The position numbers and the translations under genes are program-made. This document shows, piece by piece, positions 22,996 to 33,685 of a stretch of DNA of 64,000 nt. Below the pieces are notes generated by a model. The model had not been told where the DNA came from and did no database searches. It saw nothing but the letters and a program-made list of their open reading frames with translations. Origin of the DNA: Salticus scenicus (lineage: Eukaryota; Arthropoda; Arachnida; Araneae; Salticidae); contig OZ005651.1 of assembly GCA_963930645.1 (NCBI GenBank), positions 133,922,975 through 133,986,974 on the forward strand. Direction: 5' to 3'. The stretch's first letter is position 1, and each line of letters begins with the position of its first letter.

Positions 22996-23137
22996 TTATT
23001 TTCACTCAGTCGGAAAAATAAAATTTCATTAAATATGATTTTCTTCCAATCAGTTGATTGTGATTTTAATAAAAATTGTTATTCAAGTTCACTGTGGAAT
23101 GGTCTCTATTTAAAATGGCATTAATAGGTCCTGTACA

Positions 23138-23318
23138 CAGTGCTGCCAGATTGAGGGAAATTTTTATTCACTATCCACCACTAAATTTTAATTATAACGA
23201 TTGCTTAATTATTTCGAAGACATCTAGCAAAATAATAGTCGGAAAGATTAGACAATCATTTCATTTAAAATTTAGTGGTGGGAATTGAATAAAAATTTCC
23301 CTCAATTAGGCAGCACTG
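23138..23318. mobile_element. hAT-type MITE, 181 bp
   Basis: Ends CAGTGCTGCC inverted on both sides, arms similar over about 70 bases (ATTGAGGGAAATTTTTATTC, CCACCACTAAATTTTAA). The 8 bp duplication CCTGTACA is exact (23130-23137, 23319-23326). It inserted into the CTGTCTGTC-type repeat. Confidence 0.95.
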
Positions 23319-23326
23319 CCTGTACA

Positions 23327-24014
23327 TCTGGTTTGCGTACATGGACACTAAAAAAAAAAAAAAAAAAAGAAAGAAAAATGCCAATGCATTGCGCTTTAGT
23401 ACAGACATTTTCATAAATTACATTTAAATAACTTTTTATTGCAAAAATCACAAAAGAAAATGACATTTATTGTTAATGTGCTGAAATAATGTTTTGTATA
23501 GAATGAGATATGGTTAACCTTCAAATTTACAGGTTTACACTAAAATATTAAGATATTTTAAGGGCTGCAATTAGAATCTAAGGACTGCATTTTCTTTTGT
23601 GTTAAGCATTTTTAACACTTTTCAACGATGTTTAAAAATTATTATAAATTCAATTAGTCTATCTGTATGCCTCTCTGTCTTTCTGTCTGTCGGTTGTGTG
23701 ATAACTTAGGCAAAGAACATTGAAAGTTATACGGTACAAGAAGTACGTACAATTGAAAAATGTTAACAATCAATGTACACCGCATGATTTTTCGTTCTTG
23801 TTTATTTTAAATAATTTTTAAAAAATTTACTATACTGAATATTACTATTTTTCAATGCATACGTATGCTTAATTTTTAAATTCTAAGACAGTAATTAAAA
23901 ATGTGTAACGTCCACCAGTCCCCTTAAGCACATTAAGAATAAACTAAAAGCAACTTTTACTTAAAAAATGTTTTCACAGTTTTTATAAAATGCTTATATT
24001 TTCAATAATTCTTT

Positions 24015-24045
<31 letters not shown>

Positions 24046-25540
24046 CTTTTCAGTGTGATAAAATGTCTAGGGATCCGAATACCCATAAACCAGATCGAAT
24101 TGTAGCATTTTAGACCATACTTTAATATTTGTTCGAAAAATCATCTATCTCGTTTTCTTTGACTTAGCATCTGAGTGAATGATTTTACAGATATGATAAT
24201 AAAACTGATATGAATCATAAAACAATGGCATTGAAATATCGTGTTTTTAATGTGTACGCACACACACACACACACATATATATATCTATATATCTATATA
24301 TATATGCAGAGTTGCATAATGTATAAATCCTTATAACATAATGTGTTTTATTCCAAAAGATGGCGCTAGGTGTTTAAATGACATAAGCATGAAATAGAAA
24401 AAGTGCGAACCTTATATAAATTAATTTTTTCGACTATGATCTAAATGGCAGTCTAGCATTTTTACAGTTTCTAAAAAGGAAAGAAAATCGACGGATTTCC
24501 GCGTCCAAGAATGCTGTAATATCCGGTTGGCTTTGTACAGGCCCGGAAATGAAGCGTATTCTTAGAAACAAAGTATATTTCTTCACGGTTTAAAGCTTAT
24601 GCGACAGTAATAGTTTCAGTTCAAGGTTCTGGAGTTATTAGAACGTATCTGTGAATCAAAATATTACAAACTTCCTTTATCTATATTTTAGTGCCATGTT
24701 TTCAAATAACCGGTATTCTTTTTGTAATACATGGAGTGATGTAAAATTCATTGGTAGGCTGAAATAAAAGATAAATAGCAGTTCAGAAGGGTAAAAATTT
24801 AATCGCAAATACCTCGAACAAGAGAGAAAAATAATTAAAACGGCCTTACACATAAATTTCAATGGCGTAAAAATAATGTAAAAGCAATGTAATTTTTTTA
24901 AATAAGTTTTATTTTTAAGTAAAAATACACGACGAATAGCAAGAATAAATCTAGGCACCTTCAATCTGGAGGAGAAAGAAGAGCGAATTACAAATTTCAC
25001 GGATTTTCGGAGGGTGTGTCTGTTCGTGTTCGTATGTGTTCGCGTGTGCGTTTGATTTCGGGGTTAAGGTCGATTATCTACTAAAGGGACCGAGGCCTAT
25101 GCGGAACCTCTTTGCACTGCAATTTCTAAGACGTCCTAATTTGTCTTGGGAATTTTAAAGAAAACCATTTAAAGCTAATACAGAACGTCTAGGCCGAAAA
25201 GCGTGACCTGGGTTCGAGTCCGGCATCTGACATTTACCAACTTTGAAAGGAGACCATCATAGCCTCCAGAGGAGCAGCTTCTCGGAAGGATGGATATGCA
25301 ATTATAAATAGTTTGGTTTTTAAGCAGATAATCCGGATGATTTTGAGAAAAATCAAAAATATTTTCTACTTGAAAATCGTTTTACATTCTTGAATTTCAT
25401 GTTACATGAAAAATTCAAATGTATTATATTATAAAATTAATAAGGCTTAAACAATGCGTACGATATATATATATACAGAAAGAGAGAGGGAGAGAGAGAG
25501 AGACAGAGAGAGAAGGTTAAAAACTCTTGCAACATTATAC
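23327..25540. other. Repeat tail, simple repeats and unassigned sequence
   Basis: To about 23700 the sequence continues the CTGTCTGTC-type repeat. An A tract lies at 23349-23369, (TG)n at 24014-24035, (CA)n to (TA)n at 24257-24306 and (GA)n at about 25481-25513. The 24340-24700 and 25010-25290 stretches are more complex; the latter has an isolated B-box match (GGGTTCGAGTCC at 25210-25221) without a convincing A-box. Confidence 0.45.
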
Positions 25541-25544
25541 AGTT

Positions 25545-25790
25545 GTAGACAGAGGTTCTGTCTTTAAAGCTGGTAGACCTGAGGTGCCGGGTTCAGAACC
25601 AGGTCACACTCGTCGGTCTAACTGTTCGAAGTTTTCCGTGGTTTTATCCGAAACTTGCGCAAATACGGGTAAGGACTCTTAAGAAAGACCCTTACGGCGG
25701 GTACTCCCACTTAAGCTTAGAACCCTATTGCAGTAAATTGGCCTTAATCCCAACACCACACCACAATCCTACTGCTTTTGTATCTTATTA
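25545..25790 (+). repeat. tRNA-derived SINE, family 1 (copy 2)
   Basis: A B-box-like GGGTTCAGAACC is followed by TTCGAAGTTTTCCGTGGTTT, AATACGGGTAAGGACTCTTA, AAGACCCTTACGGCGGG and AATTGGCCTTAATCCCAACA. These body blocks match 10.4 kb and 55.8 kb in order. The tail is CACCACACCACAATCC. Divergence suggests an old copy. Confidence 0.7.
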
Positions 25791-26308
25791 TATCTTATAC
25801 ATAATAACGTTACTGTACTTATACCATTCTTTCACGACAAAATTAGGTCTACAACGTTAAAAATTTCAAAAGAAAATTACTCATAATCATTTATCTCAAA
25901 TCTTATGTAAAATTACAGAGAAAATTAAACAGATATGTCAATATGCATATTGGCATCTATGCTTATAGGTGATATTGGGCATAGCGTGTTCTAAAGTTTT
26001 AGCAAATTGCATACATTACGACAGAAATATCACCTAATTTGCATGCAACATTCATTCTATTCCCTTGGAAAAGTAGTGATGTTGTATGTTTTAATATCAG
26101 AATGCTCAAATTTTTAGGAATCTTTATTCATGTTTTTTTCTAGTTCTTCATGTAATACTTGGCTTCATCTACTGCAACGTTTGAAAAGGTTTTCTGTATA
26201 TATATATATATATATATACATAAATGTTTAACAAAATTGATATTAATTAACGGTGCTATATGATGACGAATAAAAACTTTGTGAGCAAACAAAATAACTC
26301 AATACAAC
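25791..26308. other. Unassigned AT-rich sequence
   Basis: Only a (TA)n run at 26197-26218 is notable. No gene or family recognised. Confidence 0.5.
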
Positions 26309-26516
26309 AATATACTTCCGAATATCCTAATTATATATTTTTTAGTACCACCACCCCCTACTTTTTTTTTAAACATTAGTATATTTTTAGAGTAATTTTC
26401 TCCAAATTTAAATACGATTAAATAAGAAGAAAAACACTCAAAAAATATAATACTTGTGTGGAAAAGGGGCGTGTATTAAGAAAATATTCCAGTTCATAAT
26501 TAGGACGTTGGCAAGT
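26309..26516. mobile_element. TGCCAAC palindromic element (copy 3)
   Basis: The right arm complemented reads TACTTGCCAACGTCCTAATTA and the left arm begins ATACTTCCGAATATCCTAAT. Shared centre blocks are TTTTTAGAGTAATTTTCTCC and TACGATTAAATAAGAAG. It lies head-to-tail with the next copy, separated by about five bases. Confidence 0.65.
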
Positions 26517-26521
26517 AAATA

Positions 26522-26711
26522 GACTTGCCAACCTAGCGAGGAAGATTGTTAGTTCCCGCCCCTTTTTGCACACCACTTAATTTTTAGAGCAATTCTCTTC
26601 AAACATATTTACGATTAAATAAGAAAAAAAGTGCTTAAAAAAAAACTGGTGTGAAAATGTAGGCGGAAAGAGGCGGGACTAACAATCTTCCGGGCTAGGT
26701 TGGCAAGTATG
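26522..26711. mobile_element. TGCCAAC palindromic element (copy 4)
   Basis: Arms ACTTGCCAACCTAGC... and, complemented, ACTTGCCAACCTAGCCCGGA match well: GGAAGATTGTTAGTCCCGCC appears in both directions with small changes. Centre TTACGATTAAATAAGAAAAA. This is the best-preserved copy in the window. Confidence 0.8.
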
Positions 26712-27611
26712 CAACAACAACGCATAAACTACATCTTTTCAGATAAATTACTGTAAAGTATCTTGAAGGACACATTAAATAATTTTAACCATACCTACCA
26801 GCTTTTGGTTAGTTTAACTATTTGAAACTGTATGATTTGTTTTATAATTTCTATAAAAATATATATTCTTAATAAAAATATATTTATAAAGGTAATTTTT
26901 TAAGAATAAAATATTCTTAAAATAATAATCACCTCCCCCTCCCCCCCCCAAAAAAAAAGAAATATATATATATATATATATATAAAGCAGTATATGAACT
27001 AAGTGGATTAACCCTTTGCCTATGAAGGTAGTTATGGAGCGATTTAACAAGTCTGCCTTGCATTCTAATGGTTTTCAGCACACAATTCGTTTTTTTAATT
27101 GACAATTTTTAAGTAATCTATGTTTCTATTTTAAAGAGTAAGCCCCGCCTATTTAGTTGATTTCCTGTTTTAGTGCTTGTTTAAAAGATTAAAAATGAGG
27201 TAAATTCCACATTCGTATATTTTTGCCAACGTAAGTTAAGGTGTTTAACACGAATACTCAGTCACTTTTACTTATTTTTTCTACATTATGCTGTTTTAGT
27301 AGAACGCTGAAAGACGGGCTTGTTTTCTTTAGAAAACAAAAATTCTGATTTTCTATCACTAAAGTCTTAAAATCTTTTTTTTTTTTTTTCATCTTTTCGT
27401 TTGATCTTGTTGTTGTATATAGTTTGATCAATAATTAAAAATAGTTTGTTTCATTTTTTCCATTAGTTTTAAAGATTTTTTTCGTTATCTCATGTAAAAC
27501 TTTATAAGAGATTGACCCTAAACCTCTCCAAAAGAAAGATTTATTTTTACCTCGAAAACTAATAAGCTGCAAATTTGTACACCCATATTTTTCAGCATTA
27601 CAATTCATTTT
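26712..27611. other. Unassigned AT-rich sequence
   Basis: C and A homopolymers followed by (TA)n at 26932-26984 and a T tract at 27376-27389. The two minus-strand open frames here (26814-27050, 27435-27623) are of low complexity or without motifs. Confidence 0.5.
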
Positions 27612-27770
27612 CAGGGTTCCCACGGCCCGATTTTTTCAAGGACTCTTCCACCAGTATTATCAAAAAATAATTTTTTTATTAAATGTACGCTGTACATTTA
27701 AGAATAAATTTATCTTAAGATTATTCTGGTGGAAGAGTCCTTAAAAGAAGGCGTGGCCGTGGAAACCCTG
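27612..27770. mobile_element. hAT-like MITE, 159 bp
   Basis: Inverted ends CAGGGTTCCCACGGCC and CAGGGTTTCCACGGCC, with AAGGACTCTTCCACCAG common to both arms. CAGGGTT(C/T)CCA is a familiar hAT terminus. ATTTT flanks both sides but a full 8 bp duplication is not clear. Confidence 0.75.
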
Positions 27771-27779
27771 ATTTTGTAT

Positions 27780-28330
27780 AAAATATAATATAGGTCATAA
27801 TTCATGTATATATATTTTAATATGTATTTATTAATATTTTTCATAATTAAAAATATTTTTCTGAATCAAAAGTGATCATGGATTACCGTAATTTCTGGTA
27901 GATACCCCGCAGGTTGTATAATCCAGTTTTGCACTAGAAATTTCAATTGATAAATAAATTTATATTTGTACGAGCTCTTCCTTCGAAAAAGTATAGATTT
28001 CTCTATTAAATAAAATATCTAGTGGAGAAATGACACATCTTACCTGCGGGTTATCTACCAGAAATTACGGATGTTGGGTTTCTTCCCTATATCTCGTTAA
28101 CAAAAAAAAAAAAAAAAAAAGTTTTTTTAACAATTTTTTTTTTTTTCAAACTTGGAACGCTTATAATATTAGGAAAAAAAACTATGCAACCAATATATGT
28201 TTTCGCATTTCGACGATACCAGGAATTCAAATACAAAATAAAAATAGGTCATTAAAATATTGTCATAAAAAAAAAAAAAAAAAAAAAAAAATCAACGTTG
28301 ACGTGTGTTTTAATATGTAGACGATTAATT
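27780..28330. repeat. Diverged family A fragment, with nested element
   Basis: ATAGGTCATAATTCAT, TATTTATTAATA.TTTTTCATAAT and TTTTAATATGTAGACGA match the right third of the 5.2-8.4 kb element (about 7928-8302). It is split by the palindrome at 27886-28070 and by A tracts at 28100-28120 and 28267-28291. No ends are preserved. Confidence 0.55.
27886..28070. mobile_element. Palindromic MITE with CCGTAATTTCTGGTAG ends
   Basis: Inverted ends CCGTAATTTCTGGTAGATA match perfectly on both sides, then CCCGCAGGT. 185 bases. Flanking ATTA/ATGT do not give a clear duplication, so the superfamily stays open. It interrupts the family A fragment, which continues on both sides. Confidence 0.7.
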
Positions 28331-28471
28331 GTAAGAACCTGTAAAAAACGTATATTTGGAAAACAAATTTATTTATCTGTTAAAAGGCATTTTCCGTTTT
28401 CTCTTCAAATAGAGTAACATGAAAATTCCTAAATTGTTAAAAATAAACAAAGAAAGAAAGAAAGAAAGAAG

Positions 28472-28655
28472 CAAAAATTCCTATGTAATAAAAGTACACT
28501 TCATACGGTTTTGTTAAATAAATCCTTGTAGAATCCTCTTCTTAGTCAGACTAAGAGCATGATTCGATAAGGATTTATTTAACAAAACCGTATGAAGTGT
28601 ACTTTTTTTTACATAGGAATATTTGCTAGTGTTCGGACACTTTTGTTATCAACTG
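28472..28655. mobile_element. CAGTCGG palindromic MITE (family C), left end truncated
   Basis: Starts within the arm at GCAAAAATTCCTATGTAATA after a GAAA repeat, and ends ACACTTTTGTTATCAACTG followed by TA (28656-28657). The arms share TACGGTTTTGTTAAATAAAT and its complement. Closest to the copy at 58.6 kb. Confidence 0.75.
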
Positions 28656-30125
28656 TACATACAAAAGTATACGCATAAAATTATTAAGAAATGTGTAAAT
28701 TGTTAAAATTTAAAGGTTGCAAAATTAATAATAATTTGTAAATGAAGGCTTAAAACTATAAAAATGTTGCTACAAAAATATATAAAATCTTTTAATATTA
28801 CAAGTTAATTTGTATGCATTTTTTAAATATTTTGAACAGATTGTATCTAAAATCATGTAAAAAATAAAATAAAATAGCATAGTTTTGAGTATTAGCTATA
28901 ATAAGAAATTCTACACTGCTAATTCATATAAAAATATATAAATTAAAAGCATTTTTTTTAAAATGAATTTATTTGATTTTTTGTTTAGAATATTTATGTA
29001 ATGCAGTCATCACTATTCTGTTACATTTTTTAAAAAGTACAATAATGAATTGAACAACGAATAATGAATCGAAGATTGAATAATGAATTGTGTAATAATG
29101 AATTAAAAAATATGATTGAAACACGTTGTATTGAATTGAACATGAAAGAGTCACATGTGAATTGTAAAAACTATAACAACAGAAAAGAAAGATATATTTT
29201 CATTTTTTTTTTTTTTTTTTTTAAGTTAAAAAATATGTGAAAAAAAAAATAAAATAAAATAAAATAAATATAAAAGTAATTTTTATATGAGTAAAAATGT
29301 GCGAATTATATGAGAATATAATTGCTTACATATTTAATATATTTCATTTAATATAATATATTTTCATTTTTTATAAGCTTACATAGTTTTAGATATTGCT
29401 TACAAAGTTTGGGTTACATACTTGCACACTATTTCATACAATATTGTATGAAATAGTATATAAATATGTAACCTAAATTAAAATATAATTGTACAAAATA
29501 TTCTTAAAAGTTGTAATCTACACATACTTGCATAAAAATTTTATTTAAAATTGTCAAATACAAGTATTTGTATGAATTACAGCATACAATTTTAAAAAAT
29601 AAGATTGTTATATAAAAAGTATTAAAATATAAAGGCTTAAAACTGCAACAGATGCCATTGTAGAATAAGTGGAAAGAATTATGTATTGAACTCAAAGATT
29701 TATGTATATTCTTAATTCTGCAAAAGAAATTATAAATGTAAATATAAATTTCTTAACGTCAAAGTGTTTAATTTAATATATTTGATTTATTATTATTTTT
29801 TTCGATAGCTATAAATACAATAATAATTGCACAAAATTTCTTTTGAAATTGACAAAATTGTGCATAATAAATCCGATGAAAATTCAAAAGCAAATAAATA
29901 AATAAAAATAAAAATAAATAAAAATAAAATAAAATAAAATAAAAAATAATAAAATTATTTAGAAATGTGTATATATGTAAAATAACTCATGTAGTTAAAA
30001 AATATGATTAAAACATGTTGTATTGTATTGAACGTGAAAGAGTCACATGTGAATTGTAAAAACTATAACACCAGAAAAGAAAGAAATATATATTTTCAAA
30101 TCTTAACAAAAAAGTTTAAAACACA
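28656..30125. other. AT-rich sequence with internal direct repeats and a perfect palindrome
   Basis: A unit of about 100 bases (29103-29205) recurs at 29996-30100, sharing AAAAAATATGATT.AAACA and GAAAGAGTCACATGTGAATT. Between them is a perfect 30 base palindrome at about 29429-29458 with arms ACTATTTCATACAAT. 29040-29110 repeats AATAATGAATTG. (TAAAA)n occurs at 29233-29270 and 29890-29950. No genes. Confidence 0.55.
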
Positions 30126-30130
30126 TGTGC

Positions 30131-30346
30131 ATACTTGCCAACCACCTCATTATGAACCGTACAATTTTTAAGTACCCGCCTTTTTTTTCACACCAATAAC
30201 TTTTTAGAGTAATTTTAGTCTTATTTAATCGTAGCAACATTTGGAGAGAATTACTCTAAAAATATAGTGGTGTGAGAAAAGGGGCGTTTTTTCAGGGGGT
30301 GATAACAATTGTACGGTTATTAATGAGATGGTTGGCAAGTATGCAT
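30131..30346. mobile_element. TGCCAAC palindromic element (copy 5)
   Basis: Ends GCATACTTGCCAACCACCTC and, complemented, GCATACTTGCCAACCATCTC. Arms share ATTAT/ATTAATAACCGTACAATT, then CGCC.TTTT and TTTTTAGAGTAATT. Centre contains TTATTTAATCGTAGCAACAT. Flanking CATGT/ATGTG keeps the palindrome going a few bases. Confidence 0.8.
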
Positions 30347-30349
30347 GTG

Positions 30350-30397
30350 AAAAAAGAAGAGGGAAATATAAAAAAAAAGTAAAAAAGAAAACAATAT

Positions 30398-30429
<32 letters not shown>

Positions 30430-30560
30430 TTGAAAGAAAGAAATGTAAAAAAGAAAGAAAAAAAAAACATAAAAATGAAATTATGAAAAAAGAAAAGAAA
30501 TAAATGTAAAAAAAAAAAAAAAAAAAAAGAGAGAGAGAATATATATCTATATATATATAC
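30350..30560. repeat. Purine-rich low-complexity tract
   Basis: About 200 bases nearly all A and G on the plus strand with A runs over 20 and a GAGAGAGA stretch near 30529-30538. Two overlapping minus-strand frames rich in Phe are composition artefacts. Confidence 0.85.
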
Positions 30561-30915
30561 ACACACCCTGTTCAAAAGTTTAGCAAGATTTGCAAACGAT
30601 CCCTTTTTTTGAAATTAAAAACTTATCTCTCAATGAAATGTTTTCAAGCATCGGGTATTTAAAGAACTAAGCCTTCCTCATGTAAATGTAAAAGCCTTCC
30701 TCAATAAATGTAAAAAAAAAAAAGAGAGAATATATATCTATATATATATACACACACACCCTTGTTCAAAAGTTTAGCAAGATTTGCAAACGATCCCTTT
30801 TTTTGAAATTAAAAACTTCTCTCTCAATGAAATGTTTTCAAGCATCGGTTATTTAAAGAACTAAGCCTTCCTCATGTTGTCAGTGAACATTGTTTTTAGA
30901 CAACAATTAGGGCGC
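30503..30915 (+). repeat. Tandem duplication of a Tc1-like end
   Basis: Two units with period 204 (motif TTCAAAAGTTTAGCAAGATT at 30571 and 30775). Each has an A tract, TATATATCTATATATATATA, a CACACCC run, then TTTGCAAACGATCCC and TCTCAATGAAATGTTTTCAA. The second unit continues further. The same end, starting CACTCCTGCTCAAAAG after TA, appears at 63845, so this is probably a transposon terminus duplicated locally. Confidence 0.65.
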
Positions 30916-32305
30916 CGGTAACAAATTGAGCAAAATTAATAATGTTTGTGATCACCCTGTATCGTTAAGTAAACGAAAAATTAAAATTAAAAATTTTAAA
31001 TTCATGTCTTGAATGTATAAAAATATTAGAAATCTCGCAGTAGTTGATTGTAATTGTAACTAAGATCCACATGTATAACACATGAAATTACCGAATTAAT
31101 TTTAGCAAGATTATACATCAGGTTCGAAACTTTGCCTAATCCCTTTTCATTCTGGCTAAAATTTATTTCGAATTTCTATCAAAAATAAGTACTTTTTAAT
31201 TTTTGAAAAACTGAGAAAGTTTCAATAACAAAATTATATTCCTCCATTATGAGTTATTCCTCAAAGAATTTACTTAATTTTTTATTTTCATTTTCGTGTT
31301 TCAGATGAATATAGTAAGAAAATTATAAGATAAAAAACTTTTTATGTACCACATTTTTGAATTTTCTGTTGAATCATAGCTATAGAACTATGTTAGCACT
31401 TTATCAATGCGTATAAAATTTTTAAAGTGATAATGACGTCAATTTTTGTGAGATGTATAATTTAACTTTTTACAATTTTTTAACGTTCATGTTTAATTAA
31501 ATTTATTTATTTTTATGTCGAAAGAAAATGAACTCGTATTTTTTATTTTCGCAACTATTAAATTATAGCTAATATTTTAATGACTATTTTTAAAGCTATT
31601 AGGAGGTTATTATTTTCATATTTTAATTAATTAAAAGAAAACTAATCAAAAATTCGAAAATCGGGCCTCGAAATATTGCGTTTGCATCGGGTTTTGAGCT
31701 ATTCTGAAAGTTTCAAATGTCTAGCGAGTAAGGAAGTTAGTTAAAAATCGATTGCAAGATTTGCATCGGACAAACAAACAAACAAGAATCGAAGTTAATA
31801 AAAACATGGTAATAAATATATTTAGATTTATATATTTATGTATAATATATTTCATTTTCGTGTTTTAGATAAATATATTTAGATAATATATTAAAATTTG
31901 TTACCATTTTGTAGCATCTTCAAAAACCTTCTTTTTAGGCGTGCTTGATAAAAAGCACTCAAAAGTACACTGTATGCACTTTGCATACCGTAAAAAGGTC
32001 CTCTATTTGCACTTTAAATAAACTTTCCCTTTTATAAGTGCCAAATTTATACAACTTTTTATATAGAAATGTTTAAAGTGACGTATATGACTTTGAGTTT
32101 TAAGAAATAAAATGAATTATTTTAAATGCCTATAAAAGTATTTTGGAAAAAAAAAAAAAAATAAAAAAAATAAATAAATAAAATAAAATAAAATAAAACA
32201 AACTCAAATTATGAAAAATAACTTATTTTAATTTTTGCTTCTTATAATTTTAATTATTTTACGATTGCTTGACTTAGATAGGTGTTTAATGAGGATGACA
32301 TTTCA

Positions 32306-32341
<36 letters not shown>

Positions 32342-32985
32342 TTTTAAAATGTAATGTATTTCTATAATATATTACATCTTAAAATTTAGAATGTAATTAC
32401 ATTATTATCAGACAGTTATAATGACTTAGCTCATGATAATGTAGATTTTTGTACACGTGTAACTAGCAAAGGCACGTAAATATGTAACAAAAATTCCTTA
32501 AATTATTTAAAGTGTACAAAATATTGTGTTTAAGAGATACAAGAATGAAAAAAAGAAAAGGAATGTTGAAAATAACTTTAAAGAAAAAAGTTGATCAGCT
32601 TCAAAAGTCTAATTAAAGAACTGTTTATAGTAAAGTGGATGCTCATGAACACTACTTATCATCGAATTAATATTCATATATAATGCTTATTATTATAAAA
32701 GAATATCTTATATTACATATTATACATTAGTATATTATATATTACATCTTATATTTGTATAATTTGAATTAATATAGCATTATGCTGAGTGCATCGAGTG
32801 TAGCAAGCATTACTAAGAAACTAATAAAATCTGTACGATGGAATGAAATGCTTAAGATTTTAATATTATCAAATATTTCTTAAATTTCTTTCTATTGTAA
32901 TTTATTATAATATTCAGAATACAGTGTAAGCAATTAATATTTTTGTTACTTTTTATAAATTTTGAAATTGTTGAGTAATTTGAGA
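30916..32985. other. Unassigned AT-rich sequence
   Basis: A tracts at 32148-32162 and 32306-32339, (TAAA)n between 32163 and 32200. Nothing resembling a gene, SINE or element end was seen in about 2 kb. Confidence 0.5.
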
Positions 32986-33270
32986 CAGGGCCTGATTAAG
33001 GGGGAAGCTCGCTCTTCACACATTATTTATACTTACACCGTTATTTTTTAACAAATACTTTCCTCCTATAATAAACAGAAAATTTTCGTTCAAAATTATT
33101 TTAAAAGAATTCTGGTGTCTAATAACGGTGAGTAAATTGGATTGTTTTACACTGTACATTTTTTATAAAAAATATTTCCTCGTCAAAGCGTGGAATTTCT
33201 ATGACATGAAGTAAAAAATAATTGTAAAAATATTCCGGTATGAGCGAGCTTCCCTCTTAATCAGGCCCTG
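32986..33270. mobile_element. hAT-type MITE, 285 bp, copy 2
   Basis: Same 285 base length and the same CAGGGCCTGATTAAGGGGGA ends as the copy at 7471; I count about six base differences by eye. The exact 8 bp duplication ATTTGAGA (32978-32985, 33271-33278) shows an independent insertion. Low divergence suggests a fairly recent burst. Confidence 0.95.
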
Positions 33271-33362
33271 ATTTGAGACACAGGCAAAATTTAACTCGTT
33301 ATATTCTTAAAGCATTTAAAAATTATTTTGATGTCTCGTTAACAATAATCATACTGAATTCT

Positions 33363-33487
33363 AATTTATATTAACATTTTAACACTTTCCAATAAGGTTG
33401 AAAAGTGTTAATGGCTTTGGTTTGTCTGTCTGTCCGAGCTCTAGCTCCCGTAAATATTTATGAAATTTCTTGAAACTAATACACTGG
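33363..33487 (+). repeat. CTGTCTGTC-type repeat fragment
   Basis: AACACTTTCCAATAAGGTTG, GAAAAGTGTTAATGGCTTTG, GTCTGTCTGTCC and TTTCTTGAAACTAATA match the unit at 20113. It is cut at the palindrome that follows. Confidence 0.7.
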
Positions 33488-33685
33488 ACCTGCTAACTAT
33501 GCTAGTTTACCCGTAATGGTATTAGGCCTCGTATTTTTTTACACCAGAATAGTTGTAGAGTAATATTCAGCAATATGTTCTCATGATTAAATAAAAAGAC
33601 TATTGCTCTAGAACTATTCTGGCGTGAAAAAAAGGCGGGGCTTAATATCATTACGGATAAACTAGCATAGTTAGCAGGTCTATAA
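33488..33685. mobile_element. TGCCAAC-related palindromic element, variant ends (copy 6)
   Basis: Ends GACCTGCTAACTATGCTAGT match on both sides; the inner blocks ACACCAGAATAGTT, TAGAGTAATATTC and ATGATTAAATAAAAAGA align with the family core. Flanks CTAATACAC and ATAATACAT look like a decayed 9 bp duplication. The outer ends differ from the TGCCAACC type, so this may be a subfamily. Confidence 0.7.

Larger units (their letters stand above)
22515..23077. repeat. tRNA-derived foldback/duplicated repeat
   Basis: Three tRNA-like segments: a partial one in minus orientation (about 22522-22612) and two in plus orientation, each inside a 187 base direct repeat (22608-22794 and 22893-23079, period 285). 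The flank CCGACTGAGTGAAAATAATG left of the minus copy is the complement of CATTATTTTCACTCAGTCGG right of both plus copies, giving a foldback. GTTATTCA occurs at both outer edges (22507-22514, 23078-23085), possibly a duplication, though the surrounding array also carries that word. Confidence 0.7.

Noticed and set aside
25195..25300. Possible tRNA or SINE from a B-box match GGGTTCGAGTCC
   Set aside because: No A-box at the right distance and no similarity to the SINE bodies in this window.
30225..30575. 116- and 80-codon minus-strand frames rich in Phe
   Set aside because: Read through an A/G homopurine tract; they overlap in two frames and are compositional.
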